The position numbers and the translations under genes were made by a program. From JANMDR01 sp031376425 (GTDB taxonomy: Bacteria; Pseudomonadota; Gammaproteobacteria; Burkholderiales; Usitatibacteraceae), in the NCBI GenBank assembly GCA_031376425.1, contig JANMDR010000211.1, positions 1 through 64,000 of the forward strand: DNA of 64,000 bases. Direction: 5' to 3'. Position 1 is the first letter of the stretch. Every line of letters starts with the position of its first letter. The notes below the pieces were generated by a model, which ran no database searches, had not been told where the DNA came from, and saw only the letters and a program-made list of their open reading frames with translations. Below, one piece after another: positions 43,920-52,890 of the stretch.

Positions 43920-45604
43920 GCTAGCATCGCCTTTGCCACCGCTTCCGCAACTTCAATGCCATCTATTCCCGCTGAAAGTATGCCCCCCGCATAGCTTGCG
44001 CCTTCGCCAGCGGGGTATAGCCCTTTGGTATTCGTGCTTTGAAAGTCTGCGCCGCGCGGAATGCGCAACGGGGAGGATGTACGGGTTTCCACGCCGGTTA
44101 GAATTGCATCGCGCATGGCAAAGCCGCGTATTTGTTTGTCAAACGCCGGTATTGCTTCTTGAATCGCGCGGATGGCGTAATCGGGGAGGGCGGCGTTTTC
44201 TGGGTTGGTTAAATCGCATAAATTGACCCCAGGTTTATAGGATGGCTCGACGCTTCCAAAGGCTGAAGAAGGCGTGTTGTTCAAAAAATCACCGACCAAT
44301 TGCGCTGGCGCACAATAGGTTCCGCCACCCAGTTCAAACGCGCGGCTCTCCCAAAATCGCTGGAAGCCAATTCCGGCTAACGCGTCCGGCGCATCGGGTT
44401 CTACTGTAGTGGCGCGATAATCGGCAGGCGATATGCCCACCACAATTCCCGCATTAGCATTGCGCTCATTACGTGAATACTGGCTCATCCCGTTAGTAAC
44501 CACTCGCTTTTCTTCCGATGTGGCAGCTACCACAGTGCCACCGGGGCACATGCAAAAGCTATAAACGCTGCGGCCATTTGATGCATGATGTACTAGTTTG
44601 TAGTCGGCCGCGCCAATAATGGGGTTACCGGCAGCGGCACCGAGGCGCGCGCGATCTACAACTGCCTGCGGGTGTTCGATGCGAAAGCCGATAGAAAATG
44701 GCTTTGCTTCCATAGCAACGCCGCGTTTATAGAGCATCTCAAAGGTATCACGGGCGCTGTGGCCTACGCAAAATACCACGTGATCAGCCCGTAAAAAATA
44801 GGTGGACTGCGTTTTAAGATCAAATACTGAAATACCGCGACAAACATTGTTTTCGATTTCAACATCCGTAACCCGTTGGGTGAAGCGTACCTCGCCACCA
44901 AGGGCGATGATCTCGTTACGAATTTTTTCCACCACACCAACAAGGCGAAATGTACCAACATGGGGTTTAGCCACATACATAATTTCCGGTGGGGCACCTG
45001 CCTTCACGAACTCCTGCATCACCTTGCGCCCTAAAAAGCGCGGGTCTTTCACTTGGCTATACAGTTTGCCATCAGAGAACGTGCCTGCGCCGCCCTCGCC
45101 AAACTGCACGTTTGATTCCGGATCTAAGGTGCGTTTCCGCCACAAGCCCCATGTATCCTGAGTGCGCTCACGCATTGATTTTCCCCGTTCCAATACAATA
45201 GGCCGCAAGCCCATTTGCGCTAATAGTAGTGCCGCAAATATGCCGCAGGGGCCAAACCCAACAATCACTGGGCGCAACGCCTCAGTCTTCCTGTCTAAGC
45301 TACTGGGTGCCGCGCTAAAGTGGTCGGGTGATGCATTGCCAACAAACGCGTAATCCATATTCGGCGTAGGCAGCACATGCGGATCGTTTACAAACCGTTT
45401 ATAGACACTATCGGCATTGGCTATTTCCACATCTACAATGTAAACCAATAAAATCGCATGGCGCTTCCGCGCATCGTGGCTGCGCTTGAAAATATTAAAA
45501 CGCAGCAGATCGACTGATCTAATATGTAATCGCTTAAGTATTGCGCGTTCCAGCGCAGACTCGTCGTGATCAATAGGTAAGCGAATTTCAGTTATTCGAA
45601 GCAT
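43916..45604 (-). CDS. FAD-dependent dehydrogenase (COG2509 type)
   Basis: 562 residues. An N-terminal domain of about 100 residues (IRLPIDHDESALERAILKRL) precedes the FAD site GFGPCGIFAALLLAQMGLRP. FGEGGAGTFSDGKLYSQVKD and the C-terminal SLGI-like block (LYPAGEGASYAGGILSAGIDGI) are typical of this family. The substrate is unknown; it resembles geranylgeranyl-reductase-like and BFPP-type dehydrogenases in fold only. First gene of the overlapping FAD-GtrA-cupin run. About 335 nt separate it from divergent rplN. Confidence 0.87.
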   Translation of the reverse strand: MLRITEIRLPIDHDESALERAILKRLHIRSVDLLRFNIFKRSHDARKRHAILLVYIVDVEIANADSVYKRFVNDPHVLPTPNMDYAFVGNASPDHFSAAPSSLDRKTEALRPVIVGFGPCGIFAALLLAQMGLRPIVLERGKSMRERTQDTWGLWRKRTLDPESNVQFGEGGAGTFSDGKLYSQVKDPRFLGRKVMQEFVKAGAPPEIMYVAKPHVGTFRLVGVVEKIRNEIIALGGEVRFTQRVTDVEIENNVCRGISVFDLKTQSTYFLRADHVVFCVGHSARDTFEMLYKRGVAMEAKPFSIGFRIEHPQAVVDRARLGAAAGNPIIGAADYKLVHHASNGRSVYSFCMCPGGTVVAATSEEKRVVTNGMSQYSRNERNANAGIVVGISPADYRATTVEPDAPDALAGIGFQRFWESRAFELGGGTYCAPAQLVGDFLNNTPSSAFGSVEPSYKPGVNLCDLTNPENAALPDYAIRAIQEAIPAFDKQIRGFAMRDAILTGVETRTSSPLRIPRGADFQSTNTKGLYPAGEGASYAGGILSAGIDGIEVAEAVAKAMLA

Positions 45605-45755
45605 GTGCTGCCATAAAGTATTTTTCCTTTAAAATATTATTCCTTGGGGATATCAATTTTAATGGCTTTCGTAGGCTGCAAACGCGTGAAATGACTGAAA
45701 ACCCACATATAATTTGTCTGTCACTTCAATTCAGCGCAAAAAAACGCCGCAACAC

Positions 45756-45785
45756 TTGCGCATTGACGCAAAAACGCTGTATACT
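45756..45785 (+). promoter_or_regulatory. Promoter of the spc ribosomal operon
   Basis: TTGCGC (45756-45761), 18-bp spacer, TATACT (45780-45785). It lies about 155 nt upstream of rplN in the 336-nt gap between the divergent FAD-dehydrogenase and rplN genes. The leader contains a small stem (CCGCCTAGCGG) near 45911, just before the rplN ribosome binding site. The remaining upstream part of the gap, 45605-45755, is AT-rich and holds nothing else I recognise. Confidence 0.6.
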
Positions 45786-45941
45786 TATGGACTTGAGTTT
45801 GTAATCGTAGTGCGCAGCAAAAAGTTTGAGTAAAGCAGCCTTCAAACTTCCACAGAATTTCTCAACCTGTTGGTGTTTTTGACACCGACCTAAGACGGAT
45901 CCAAAACTAACCGCCTAGCGGCTAAGTTGGAGATAAAAATC

Positions 45942-46310
45942 ATGATTCAGATGCAGTCGATTCTCGACGTGGCCGACAATACTGGCGCGCGTTCTGTGAT
46001 GTGTATCAAGGTGCTTGGTGGATCTAAGCGCCGTTACGCAGGCATTGGTGATGTAATTAAGGTTTGTATTAAGTCTGCGCAGCCACGTGGCCGCGTTAAA
46101 AAAGGCGAAGTATACACAGCCGTAGTTGTGCGCACTGCTAAAGGTGTGCGTCGTGCAGATGGTTCGCTCATCAAGTTTGACGGCAATGCAGCCGTTTTGC
46201 TTAATGCCAAGCTTGAGCCAATCGGTACACGTATTTTCGGGCCAGTAACGCGTGAATTGCGTACTGAGCGTTTTATGAAAATCGTTTCCCTAGCGCCAGA
46301 AGTGCTGTAA
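45942..46310 (+). CDS. rplN: 50S ribosomal protein L14
   Basis: 122 residues from the ATG preceded by TTGGAGATAAAAATC; MIQMQSILDVADNTGARSVM is diagnostic. L14 binds 23S rRNA and contacts L19 at the subunit interface. It starts the spc operon. In this genome rplN has its own promoter and is not preceded by rpsQ. Confidence 0.98.
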   Translation: MIQMQSILDVADNTGARSVMCIKVLGGSKRRYAGIGDVIKVCIKSAQPRGRVKKGEVYTAVVVRTAKGVRRADGSLIKFDGNAAVLLNAKLEPIGTRIFGPVTRELRTERFMKIVSLAPEVL

Positions 46311-46320
46311 GGAGCAGATC

Positions 46321-46659
46321 ATGAATAAAATTCGTAAAGGCGACCAGGTTGTTATTTTAACTGGTAAAGATAAAGGCAAGCGCGGTACTGTTTTGCAGAC
46401 CGTTACTGCTGACAATAAAGTTATTGTCGAGGGTGTGAATCGTGCCAAGAAGCATGAGAAACCAAACCCAATGAAAAACACCACTGGTGGCATTGTTGAA
46501 AAAGAAATGCCAATTCAGGTTTCCAATATTGCGATTTTTAACTCGGCATCGGGTAAAGCGGATCGTGTTGGATTTAAGATTTTGCCAGCAGCAAAAGTAG
46601 GTGAGAAGGCGCGCAAAGTTCGCGTATTCAAGTCTACCGGCGCTCAGGTCGATGCGTAA
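46321..46659 (+). CDS. rplX: 50S ribosomal protein L24
   Basis: 112 residues. The KOW motif is at the start (IRKGDQVVILTGKDKGKRG). L24 nucleates 50S assembly near the tunnel exit. Lies 10 nt after rplN and 11 nt before rplE; standard spc order. Confidence 0.98.
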   Translation: MNKIRKGDQVVILTGKDKGKRGTVLQTVTADNKVIVEGVNRAKKHEKPNPMKNTTGGIVEKEMPIQVSNIAIFNSASGKADRVGFKILPAAKVGEKARKVRVFKSTGAQVDA

Positions 46660-46670
46660 GGGGAACTGAT

Positions 46671-47210
46671 ATGGCACGTTTACAAGATCATTACAAAGCA
46701 GTAATCGCTCCGGCGTTGATTAAGCAGTTTGGCTACAAATCAACTATGGAAGTACCGCGTATCACTAAAATCACCTTGAACATGGGTGTGGGTGAAGCGG
46801 TAGCAGACAAGAAAGTTATGGATCACGCAGTGGGTGATATGACTAAGATTGCTGGTCAAAAGCCAGTAGTTACATTGTCGAAAAAATCGATCGCTGGCTT
46901 TAAAATCCGCGATAACTATCCAATCGGTTGTATGGTTACATTGCGCTCTAATACGATGTACGAATTCCTCGATCGCTTGATTACGGTTGCTCTGCCGCGT
47001 GTGCGCGACTTCCGTGGTATTCCTGGTAAATCTTTTGATGGCCGTGGTAACTACAACATGGGCATTAAAGAGCAGATCATTTTCCCTGAAATTGATTACG
47101 ACAAAATTGATGTGTTGCGCGGTATGAACATTTCAATTACAACCACTGCTAAGACGGATGCTGAAGCTAAGGCGCTGTTGACTGCATTTAAATTTCCATT
47201 CAGAGGCTGA
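46671..47210 (+). CDS. rplE: 50S ribosomal protein L5
   Basis: 179 residues. MARLQDHYKAVIAPALIKQF and the C-terminal NISITTTAKTDAEAKALL are typical. L5 binds 5S rRNA and contacts the P-site tRNA. The region around its start is where S8 represses the operon in E. coli; I did not identify that structure here. Confidence 0.98.
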   Translation: MARLQDHYKAVIAPALIKQFGYKSTMEVPRITKITLNMGVGEAVADKKVMDHAVGDMTKIAGQKPVVTLSKKSIAGFKIRDNYPIGCMVTLRSNTMYEFLDRLITVALPRVRDFRGIPGKSFDGRGNYNMGIKEQIIFPEIDYDKIDVLRGMNISITTTAKTDAEAKALLTAFKFPFRG

Positions 47211-47217
47211 GGCTAAC

Positions 47218-47523
47218 GTGGCTAAACTTTCACTGATTAACCGTGAGCAAAAGCGTCGCAAGCTGGCTGAAAAGTTCGCTCCAAAACGCGAAGAATTGAT
47301 GAAAATTATCAATAACGCTAGTGCAAGCGAAGAAGACCGCTACCAAGCGCGTTTGAAATTGCAATCATTTCCGCGTAACGCCTATCCAACACGTCAACGT
47401 AACCGTTGCGCATTGACTGGTCGTCCACGTGGTACTTATCAAAAATTTGGTTTAGGCCGCATCAAGCTGCGTGAAGCCATTATGCGCGGGGAAGTCCCCG
47501 GCGTAACAAAAGCTAGCTGGTAA
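47218..47523 (+). CDS. rpsN: 30S ribosomal protein S14
   Basis: 101 residues with GTG start (GAGGCTAAC before it). It is the long form without zinc-binding CxxC pairs (AKLSLINREQKRRKLAEKF; NRCALTGRPRGTYQKFGLGR). It binds the 3' domain of 16S rRNA. Lies 7 nt after rplE. Confidence 0.98.
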   Translation: MAKLSLINREQKRRKLAEKFAPKREELMKIINNASASEEDRYQARLKLQSFPRNAYPTRQRNRCALTGRPRGTYQKFGLGRIKLREAIMRGEVPGVTKASW

Positions 47524-47540
47524 TTGAGCGGAGATAAATT

Positions 47541-47936
47541 ATGAGCATGAGTGATCCAATTGCCGATATGTTGACCCGCATTCGTAATGCGCAACAGTCG
47601 GAAAAAGTAAATGTGATGATGCCTTCTTCAAAAGTGAAGGTAGCAATCGCTAAAGTACTTAAAGCTGAAGGCTATATTGAAGACTTCATCGTTTCAACCG
47701 CTGATGGTAAATCAGAGTTGAGCGTTGGTCTAAAGTATTACGCTGGCAAGCCGGTTATCGAGAAGATTGAGCGCGTATCGCGTCCAGGGTTGCGTATTTA
47801 TCGCGGCCATGAAGACATCAAGCCGGTCATGAATGGTCTGGGTGTTGCGATTGTATCGACATCCCGTGGCGTTATGACTGATCGTGCTGCTCGCCAATCT
47901 GGCGTGGGTGGCGAAGTCATCTGCATCGTGGTTTAA
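47541..47936 (+). CDS. rpsH: 30S ribosomal protein S8
   Basis: 131 residues: MSMSDPIADMLTRIRNAQQS at the N-terminus and the conserved GVMTDRAARQSGVGGEVICIV at the end. S8 binds the central domain of 16S rRNA and is the translational repressor of the spc operon in E. coli. Normal position between rpsN and rplF. Confidence 0.98.
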   Translation: MSMSDPIADMLTRIRNAQQSEKVNVMMPSSKVKVAIAKVLKAEGYIEDFIVSTADGKSELSVGLKYYAGKPVIEKIERVSRPGLRIYRGHEDIKPVMNGLGVAIVSTSRGVMTDRAARQSGVGGEVICIVV

Positions 47937-47946
47937 GGGGAAAATA

Positions 47947-48480
47947 ATGTCACGCGTTGGTAAACTCCCAATTATTCTGCCTGCAAAGGTTGAACTCTCA
48001 GTAGGCGAAACTCAGATTGTAGTGAAGGGTCCTTTAGGAACCTTAACGCAAGCTGCATCTAGCCATGTCATTATCAAGAAAGACGGCAGTACCGTTACTC
48101 TTGAAGCTGTTGGCGAAAGCAAAACAGCAAATGCGATGTCGGGCACCTTGCGTGCGCTTCTCGCAAATATGGTTCAAGGTGTTGATAAGGGTTTCGAGAA
48201 AAAATTGCAACTCGTTGGTGTGGGTTATAAAGCCGCAGCAGCAGGTAGCAAGCTAAATTTGACTTTAGGCTTTTCGCACCCAGTTGTGCACGATATGCCT
48301 GACGGTATTAAAGTTGAAACGCCGATAGCGACAGAAATCCTTATCAAAGGTATTGACCGTCAAAAAGTTGGTCAAGTTGCTGCGGAAATTCGTGCTTATC
48401 GCCCACCTGAGCCCTATAAAGGCAAAGGCGTACGTTACTTCGGCGAGAAGATCGTGATCAAAGAAACTAAGAAGAAGTAG
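47947..48480 (+). CDS. rplF: 50S ribosomal protein L6
   Basis: 177 residues from the ATG preceded by AAGGGGAAAATA (10 nt after rpsH); longer in-frame extensions into rpsH are ignored. MSRVGKLPIILPAKVELSVG and RAYRPPEPYKGKGVRYFGEK are diagnostic. L6 lies near the factor-binding site. Confidence 0.98.
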   Translation: MSRVGKLPIILPAKVELSVGETQIVVKGPLGTLTQAASSHVIIKKDGSTVTLEAVGESKTANAMSGTLRALLANMVQGVDKGFEKKLQLVGVGYKAAAAGSKLNLTLGFSHPVVHDMPDGIKVETPIATEILIKGIDRQKVGQVAAEIRAYRPPEPYKGKGVRYFGEKIVIKETKKK

Positions 48481-48491
48481 TAGGGACTATT

Positions 48492-48848
48492 ATGATTGAT
48501 AAAAAAGTTTCTCGTCTACGTCGTGCTGCAAAAACGCGTGCAACGCTTGCGCGTCTAAAAGCAGTTCGCTTATGTGTGATGCGTACCAATACACACATCT
48601 ACGCGCAAATTCTCGATGGTTCAGGCTCCAAGGTGCTAGCTTCTGCTTCTACAGTTGAAAAAGAACTCCGTAGTGAAGTTAAAACGGGTTCCAACGTAGC
48701 TGCTGCTGTTGCTGTAGGTAAGCGCATCGCTGAAAGAGCAAAAGCTGCGGGTATTGAAACAGTCGCGTTTGATCGCTCTGGTTTCGCATACCACGGCCGC
48801 GTTAAAGCGCTTGCAGATGCGGCTCGTGAAAGCGGTCTTAAGTTCTAA
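48492..48848 (+). CDS. rplR: 50S ribosomal protein L18
   Basis: 118 residues (RRAAKTRATLARLKAVRLCV; FDRSGFAYHGRVKALADAAR). L18 binds 5S rRNA together with L5. It is followed by a 79-nt gap, larger than others in this operon, containing a short direct duplication (AAGTTCTAAT / AAGTTCTAAC) at its stop. Confidence 0.98.
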   Translation: MIDKKVSRLRRAAKTRATLARLKAVRLCVMRTNTHIYAQILDGSGSKVLASASTVEKELRSEVKTGSNVAAAVAVGKRIAERAKAAGIETVAFDRSGFAYHGRVKALADAARESGLKF

Positions 48849-48927
48849 TAAGTTCTAACCCTCACTTTTAGAAGCCGCGCTTAAAATTACTTCAGCGCAT
48901 TTGGCTCTCCTCTAAGGATTCAAGATT

Positions 48928-49440
48928 ATGGCAAGAAATAACGAACAGCAAGAAGACAAAGGCGACGGCTTACGCGAGAAGATGATCGCCGTTAACCGCG
49001 TAACTAAAGTGGTTAAAGGCGGCCGTATCTTAGGCTTTGCTGCGTTAACAGTGGTTGGTGATGGCGATGGTGCTATTGGCATGGGCAAAGGCAAGTCGCG
49101 TGAGGTGCCTGTTGCTGTGCAAAAAGCGATGGAAATGGCGCGCCGCAAGCTTGTTAAGATTCCGCTTAAGGGTGGAACTTTGCATCACGAAGTTTATGGT
49201 AAGCACGGTGGCACTAAAGTATTTATGCAGCCGGCGGCCGAAGGTAATGGTATCAAGGCTGGTGGTGCGATGCGCGCAGTGTTTGAGGTAATGGGTATCA
49301 CCAATATCTCCGCTAAGTGCCATGGCTCTACGAATCCTTACAACGTGGTACGTGCAACATTAGATGGTTTGGCTAAAATTAGCCGCCCGTCTGAGATCGC
49401 CGCCAAGCGTGGTAAGACCGTTGAAGAAATCTTGGGTTAG
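48928..49440 (+). CDS. rpsE: 30S ribosomal protein S5
   Basis: 170 residues. The double-stranded RNA binding part (LREKMIAVNRVTKVVKGG) and the IGMGKGKSREVPVAVQKAM block are typical. S5 affects translational accuracy and is where spectinomycin-resistance mutations fall, in the VTKVVKGG region. Confidence 0.98.
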   Translation: MARNNEQQEDKGDGLREKMIAVNRVTKVVKGGRILGFAALTVVGDGDGAIGMGKGKSREVPVAVQKAMEMARRKLVKIPLKGGTLHHEVYGKHGGTKVFMQPAAEGNGIKAGGAMRAVFEVMGITNISAKCHGSTNPYNVVRATLDGLAKISRPSEIAAKRGKTVEEILG

Positions 49441-49450
49441 GAAGACGACT

Positions 49451-49636
49451 ATGTCCCAGAAAAAAATGATTAAGGTTACTCTCGTTAAAGGCGTAATCGG
49501 CTGTATTGAAGCGCATCGCGCCTGTGTGCGCGGTCTTGGTTTGAAGCGTCGTCATCATACCGTATCGGTTGAAGATACGCCGTCTACGCGTGGCATGATA
49601 AATAAAGTTAGCTATCTAGTTAAGGTAGAAGCTTAA
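49451..49636 (+). CDS. rpmD: 50S ribosomal protein L30
   Basis: 61 residues from the ATG 11 nt after the rpsE stop. IKVTLVKGVIGCIEAHRACV and RGLGLKRRHHTV identify L30. Small single-domain protein binding 23S rRNA domain II. Longer in-frame extensions upstream overlap rpsE and are not real. Confidence 0.96.
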   Translation: MSQKKMIKVTLVKGVIGCIEAHRACVRGLGLKRRHHTVSVEDTPSTRGMINKVSYLVKVEA

Positions 49637-49693
49637 GTCCTTGGGTGTAAATATCACTCTATTGCTCAGTGCAAAAGAAATAAAGGGTTTGAC

Positions 49694-50185
49694 ATGGAAT
49701 TGAACACAATTAAGCCTGCTGAAGGCGCAACTAAAGAGCGTCGCCGCGTTGGTCGTGGTATCGGCTCTGGTTTGGGTAAAACAGCGGGTCGTGGCCATAA
49801 AGGTCAAAAATCTCGTTCCGGCGGTTTCCATAAAGTTGGCTTTGAAGGCGGCCAGATGCCTATGCATCGTCGTTTGCCTAAGCGTGGATTTGTTTCTACG
49901 ACACTCAAAGACATCGCGCAGGTGCGCTTGGCCGACTTGGCACGTGTGCCAGTTGAAACCATTGATTTAACCGCATTAAAAAATGCTGGTTTAGTGCCTA
50001 AAGAAGCGATCGCCGCTAAAGTATTTTTGAAGGGCGAAATTAGCAAGAAAGTTATCCTTGTTGGTATTGGTGCTACCCAAGGTGCAAGATCAGCTATTGA
50101 AGCCAAAGGTGGTTCATTTGTTGCTGGTGTTGCTCGCGCACTTATCAAAAACAGTAAAGCTGCAAAGGCTAGCAAAGCTGCGTAG
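49694..50185 (+). CDS. rplO: 50S ribosomal protein L15
   Basis: 163 residues, slightly longer than the usual 144-147 because of an Ala/Lys-rich C-terminal tail (KNSKAAKASKAA). MELNTIKPAEGATKERRRVG and GRGHKGQKSRSGG are diagnostic. Late assembly protein of the 50S subunit. Directly upstream of secY. Confidence 0.97.
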   Translation: MELNTIKPAEGATKERRRVGRGIGSGLGKTAGRGHKGQKSRSGGFHKVGFEGGQMPMHRRLPKRGFVSTTLKDIAQVRLADLARVPVETIDLTALKNAGLVPKEAIAAKVFLKGEISKKVILVGIGATQGARSAIEAKGGSFVAGVARALIKNSKAAKASKAA

Positions 50186-50225
50186 TTTGCAGCTTGCTTA
50201 GCATTTAGAACTTTAAGGACTTTTT

Positions 50226-51545
50226 TTGGCCTCGAATCCATTAGCAGCAACGGGAAAGTTTGCAGATCTTAAGCGGCGTTTGCTGTTTTTGGTTCTAGCA
50301 CTTATCGTGTTCCGTATTGGCACACATATTCCTGTGCCCGGTATTGATGCAGTACAGCTAAAACGACTTTTTGATACGCAGTCTGGTGGCATATTAGGTA
50401 TTTTTAATATGTTCTCTGGCGGTGCGCTGTCACGTTTTTCTGTGTTCGCGTTGGGTATCATGCCTTACATCACCTCATCAATTATTATGCAGCTGATGAC
50501 TGTGGTTTCGAAGCAGTTGGAAGCGTTGAAAAAAGAAGGCGAAGCTGGTCGCCGCAAGATTACGCAGTACACACGTTATGGCACAGTTGCTTTGGCGTTG
50601 TTCCAAGCAGTCGGTGTATCAATTATGTTGGAAGGTCAGCAAGGATTGGTTCTTGATCCTGGTATGACATTTAGAGTTGCCACCGTGGCTACATTAGTTG
50701 CTGGCTCTATGTTTTTAATGTGGTTGGGTGAGCAGATTACCGAGCGCGGTATTGGTAACGGTATTTCGCTGATTATTTTCTCAGGCATCGTTGCCGGGTT
50801 GCCATCAGCAATTGCATCAACCTTGGAATTAGCTAACACCGGTTCAATCTCTATTCCTGTAATGTTGTTCCTAGTGGCATTGGTTGTAGTAGTGACGATG
50901 TTCGTTGTGTTTGTTGAGCGTGGTCAGCGGAAGATTGTTGTTAATTACGCCAAGCGCCAAGTGGGTAATAAGCTTTACGGTGGTCAGGCGTCACATTTGC
51001 CATTGAAGTTGAATATGGCTGGTGTTATCCCCCCGATCTTTGCTTCGTCAATTATTTTGTTTCCAGCAACAATTGCTGGATGGTTTTCGGCAAGTGATGG
51101 CGTAAATTGGCTTAAAGACATTGCCGCAGCATTATCGCCAGGGCAACCTTTGTACACGATGCTTTATGCAGCAGCGATTATTTTCTTCTGCTTTTTCTAC
51201 ACGGCGTTGGTATTCAACTCGAAAGAAACTGCAGAGAACCTGAAAAAGAGCGGTGCTTTCGTTCCGGGAATTCGTCCAGGTGAGCAAACAGCACGCTTCA
51301 TTGATAAGATTTTAATGCGTTTAACTTTAGTTGGCGCAGCGTACATCACGATTGTTTGTTTGGTTCCTGAGTTTTTACACATGCAGTATGCGGTACCTTT
51401 TTATTTCGGCGGTACATCCTTGCTAATTATTGTTGTGACAACCATGGATTTTATGGCGCAGCTTCAAGCCTACATGATGTCTCACCAGTATGAAGGCCTG
51501 CTTAAGAAGGCAAATCTCAAGGGCGCTGGTTATCCAGCCCGTTGA
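50226..51545 (+). CDS. secY: Preprotein translocase channel subunit SecY
   Basis: 439 residues with a TTG start (AAGGACTTTTT before it). Ten TM helices; FRIGTHIPVPGIDAVQLKRL and YTALVFNSKETAENLKKSGAF, the cytosolic loop between TM8 and TM9, are diagnostic. Forms the Sec channel with SecE and SecG. The TTG start, rare next to the ATG/GTG starts around it, could limit its translation relative to the ribosomal proteins. Confidence 0.97.
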   Translation: MASNPLAATGKFADLKRRLLFLVLALIVFRIGTHIPVPGIDAVQLKRLFDTQSGGILGIFNMFSGGALSRFSVFALGIMPYITSSIIMQLMTVVSKQLEALKKEGEAGRRKITQYTRYGTVALALFQAVGVSIMLEGQQGLVLDPGMTFRVATVATLVAGSMFLMWLGEQITERGIGNGISLIIFSGIVAGLPSAIASTLELANTGSISIPVMLFLVALVVVVTMFVVFVERGQRKIVVNYAKRQVGNKLYGGQASHLPLKLNMAGVIPPIFASSIILFPATIAGWFSASDGVNWLKDIAAALSPGQPLYTMLYAAAIIFFCFFYTALVFNSKETAENLKKSGAFVPGIRPGEQTARFIDKILMRLTLVGAAYITIVCLVPEFLHMQYAVPFYFGGTSLLIIVVTTMDFMAQLQAYMMSHQYEGLLKKANLKGAGYPAR

Positions 51546-51570
51546 ACCGATTCGGAAAAATGAATAGTTA

Positions 51571-51789
51571 ATGGCAAAAGAAGAAACCATCCAGATGCAA
51601 GGTGAGATTGTAGAAACTCTCCCCAATGCGATGTTTCGTGTGAAGTTGGAAAACGGACATATTGTCCTCGGTCACATCTCCGGAAAAATGCGTATGCACT
51701 ATATTCGTATTTTGCCCGGTGATAAAGTTACCGTAGAACTAACACCATATGATTTAACCAAAGCAAGAATCACTTTCCGCGCCAAATAA
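51571..51789 (+). CDS. infA: Translation initiation factor IF-1
   Basis: 72 residues, an OB-fold: MAKEETIQMQGEIVETLPNA, ENGHIVLGHISGKMRMHYIR and LTPYDLTKARITFRAK. IF-1 binds the ribosomal A site during initiation. Its location between secY and rpmJ is normal for betaproteobacteria. Confidence 0.97.
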   Translation: MAKEETIQMQGEIVETLPNAMFRVKLENGHIVLGHISGKMRMHYIRILPGDKVTVELTPYDLTKARITFRAK

Positions 51790-51831
51790 ACGTAGAAGTT
51801 GATAGTAAAAGTTTGATAAAAAGGAAATAAC

Positions 51832-51945
51832 ATGAGAGTTCAAGCATCTGTAAAGAAAATTTGCCGTAACTGCAAATTGGTACGTCGTAAAGGCGTGTTG
51901 CGGGTAATCTGTAGCGAGCCACGTCATAAGCAGCGTCAAGGCTAA
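51832..51945 (+). CDS. rpmJ: 50S ribosomal protein L36
   Basis: 37 residues encoded after AAAAGGAAATAAC. MRVQASVKKICRNCKLVRRK is typical; the zinc ligands are Cys11, Cys14, Cys27 and His32, so this is the zinc-binding (C+) form. Short protein easily missed between infA and rpsM. About 125 nt separate it from rpsM, possibly with a secondary promoter. Confidence 0.96.
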   Translation: MRVQASVKKICRNCKLVRRKGVLRVICSEPRHKQRQG

Positions 51946-52070
51946 CGCATTTCTATTGTTAACGCTTCCGATTGCTGCTATAATCGAAAGCTTTTCGTAA
52001 AAGCAACAATATAACTATCGCAAAATAGCGCGTTTTAAATTGCGGTAATTTGAAGACATTAAGGTAAAAC

Positions 52071-52433
52071 ATGGCACGTATCGCTGGCGTAAATATTTCA
52101 AATAATCAACACACTGAGATTGCATTGACAGCGATTTACGGCATTGGTCGGCATCGCGCGCAAGTAATTTGTGCAGCAGCAGGTGTTGCTAATAGTGCAA
52201 AGATTAAAGATTTAACCGACGCGCAAATGGACAAGCTTCGCGAACAAGTGGGTAAGTTCGCTGTTGAAGGTGATTTGCGCCGTGAAGTAACGATGAACAT
52301 TAAGCGATTGATGGATCTTGGTTGCTATCGTGGAACGCGTCATCGCAAAGGCTTGCCAGTTCGCGGTCAGCGTACGCGTACTAATGCACGTACCCGCAAG
52401 GGACCACGTAAGGCTATTCGTCTAGCTAAATAA
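52071..52433 (+). CDS. rpsM: 30S ribosomal protein S13
   Basis: 120 residues. MARIAGVNISNNQHTEIALT and RHRKGLPVRGQRTRTNARTR are diagnostic. S13 lies at the head of the 30S subunit and contacts P-site tRNA. First gene of the alpha-operon portion. Confidence 0.98.
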   Translation: MARIAGVNISNNQHTEIALTAIYGIGRHRAQVICAAAGVANSAKIKDLTDAQMDKLREQVGKFAVEGDLRREVTMNIKRLMDLGCYRGTRHRKGLPVRGQRTRTNARTRKGPRKAIRLAK

Positions 52434-52481
52434 GCCAGCCGTTTTTTAGTGTCCTGATTTTAAAGCAAGCGAAGGAAATAT

Positions 52482-52874
52482 ATGGTTAAGCAAGCTGCAA
52501 CTCGTGTGCGTAAAAAAATTAAGAAGAATGTGTCAGAAGGTATTGCGCATATTCACGCTTCGTTTAACAACACGATTATTACAATTACCGATCGTCAAGG
52601 CAATGCGCTTTCATGGGCAACTTCGGGCGGTGCAGGTTTTAAAGGTTCTAGAAAGTCTACTCCATTCGCAGCCCAAATCGCAGCGGAAGCTGCTGGTAAA
52701 GCCGCGCAAGAGTCAGGCATCAAGAATCTCGAAGTGCGCATTAAGGGCCCAGGTCCTGGCCGCGAGTCTGCGGTTCGTGCGTTGAACGTTTTAGGTATTA
52801 AAATCTTGTCGATCGCCGACGTGACGCCCGTGCCGCATAACGGTAGCCGTCCACCCAAGCGTCGTCGTATGTAA
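52482..52874 (+). CDS. rpsK: 30S ribosomal protein S11
   Basis: 130 residues (EGIAHIHASFNNTIITITDR; VTPVPHNGSRPPKRRRM). S11 forms part of the 30S platform. Standard position between rpsM and rpsD. Confidence 0.98.
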   Translation: MVKQAATRVRKKIKKNVSEGIAHIHASFNNTIITITDRQGNALSWATSGGAGFKGSRKSTPFAAQIAAEAAGKAAQESGIKNLEVRIKGPGPGRESAVRALNVLGIKILSIADVTPVPHNGSRPPKRRRM

Positions 52875-52890
52875 TTGCTAGGGGAAAACT

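Noticed and set aside
46290..46677. Minus-strand frames within rplN-rplX
   Set aside because: Shadows of conserved ribosomal protein genes.
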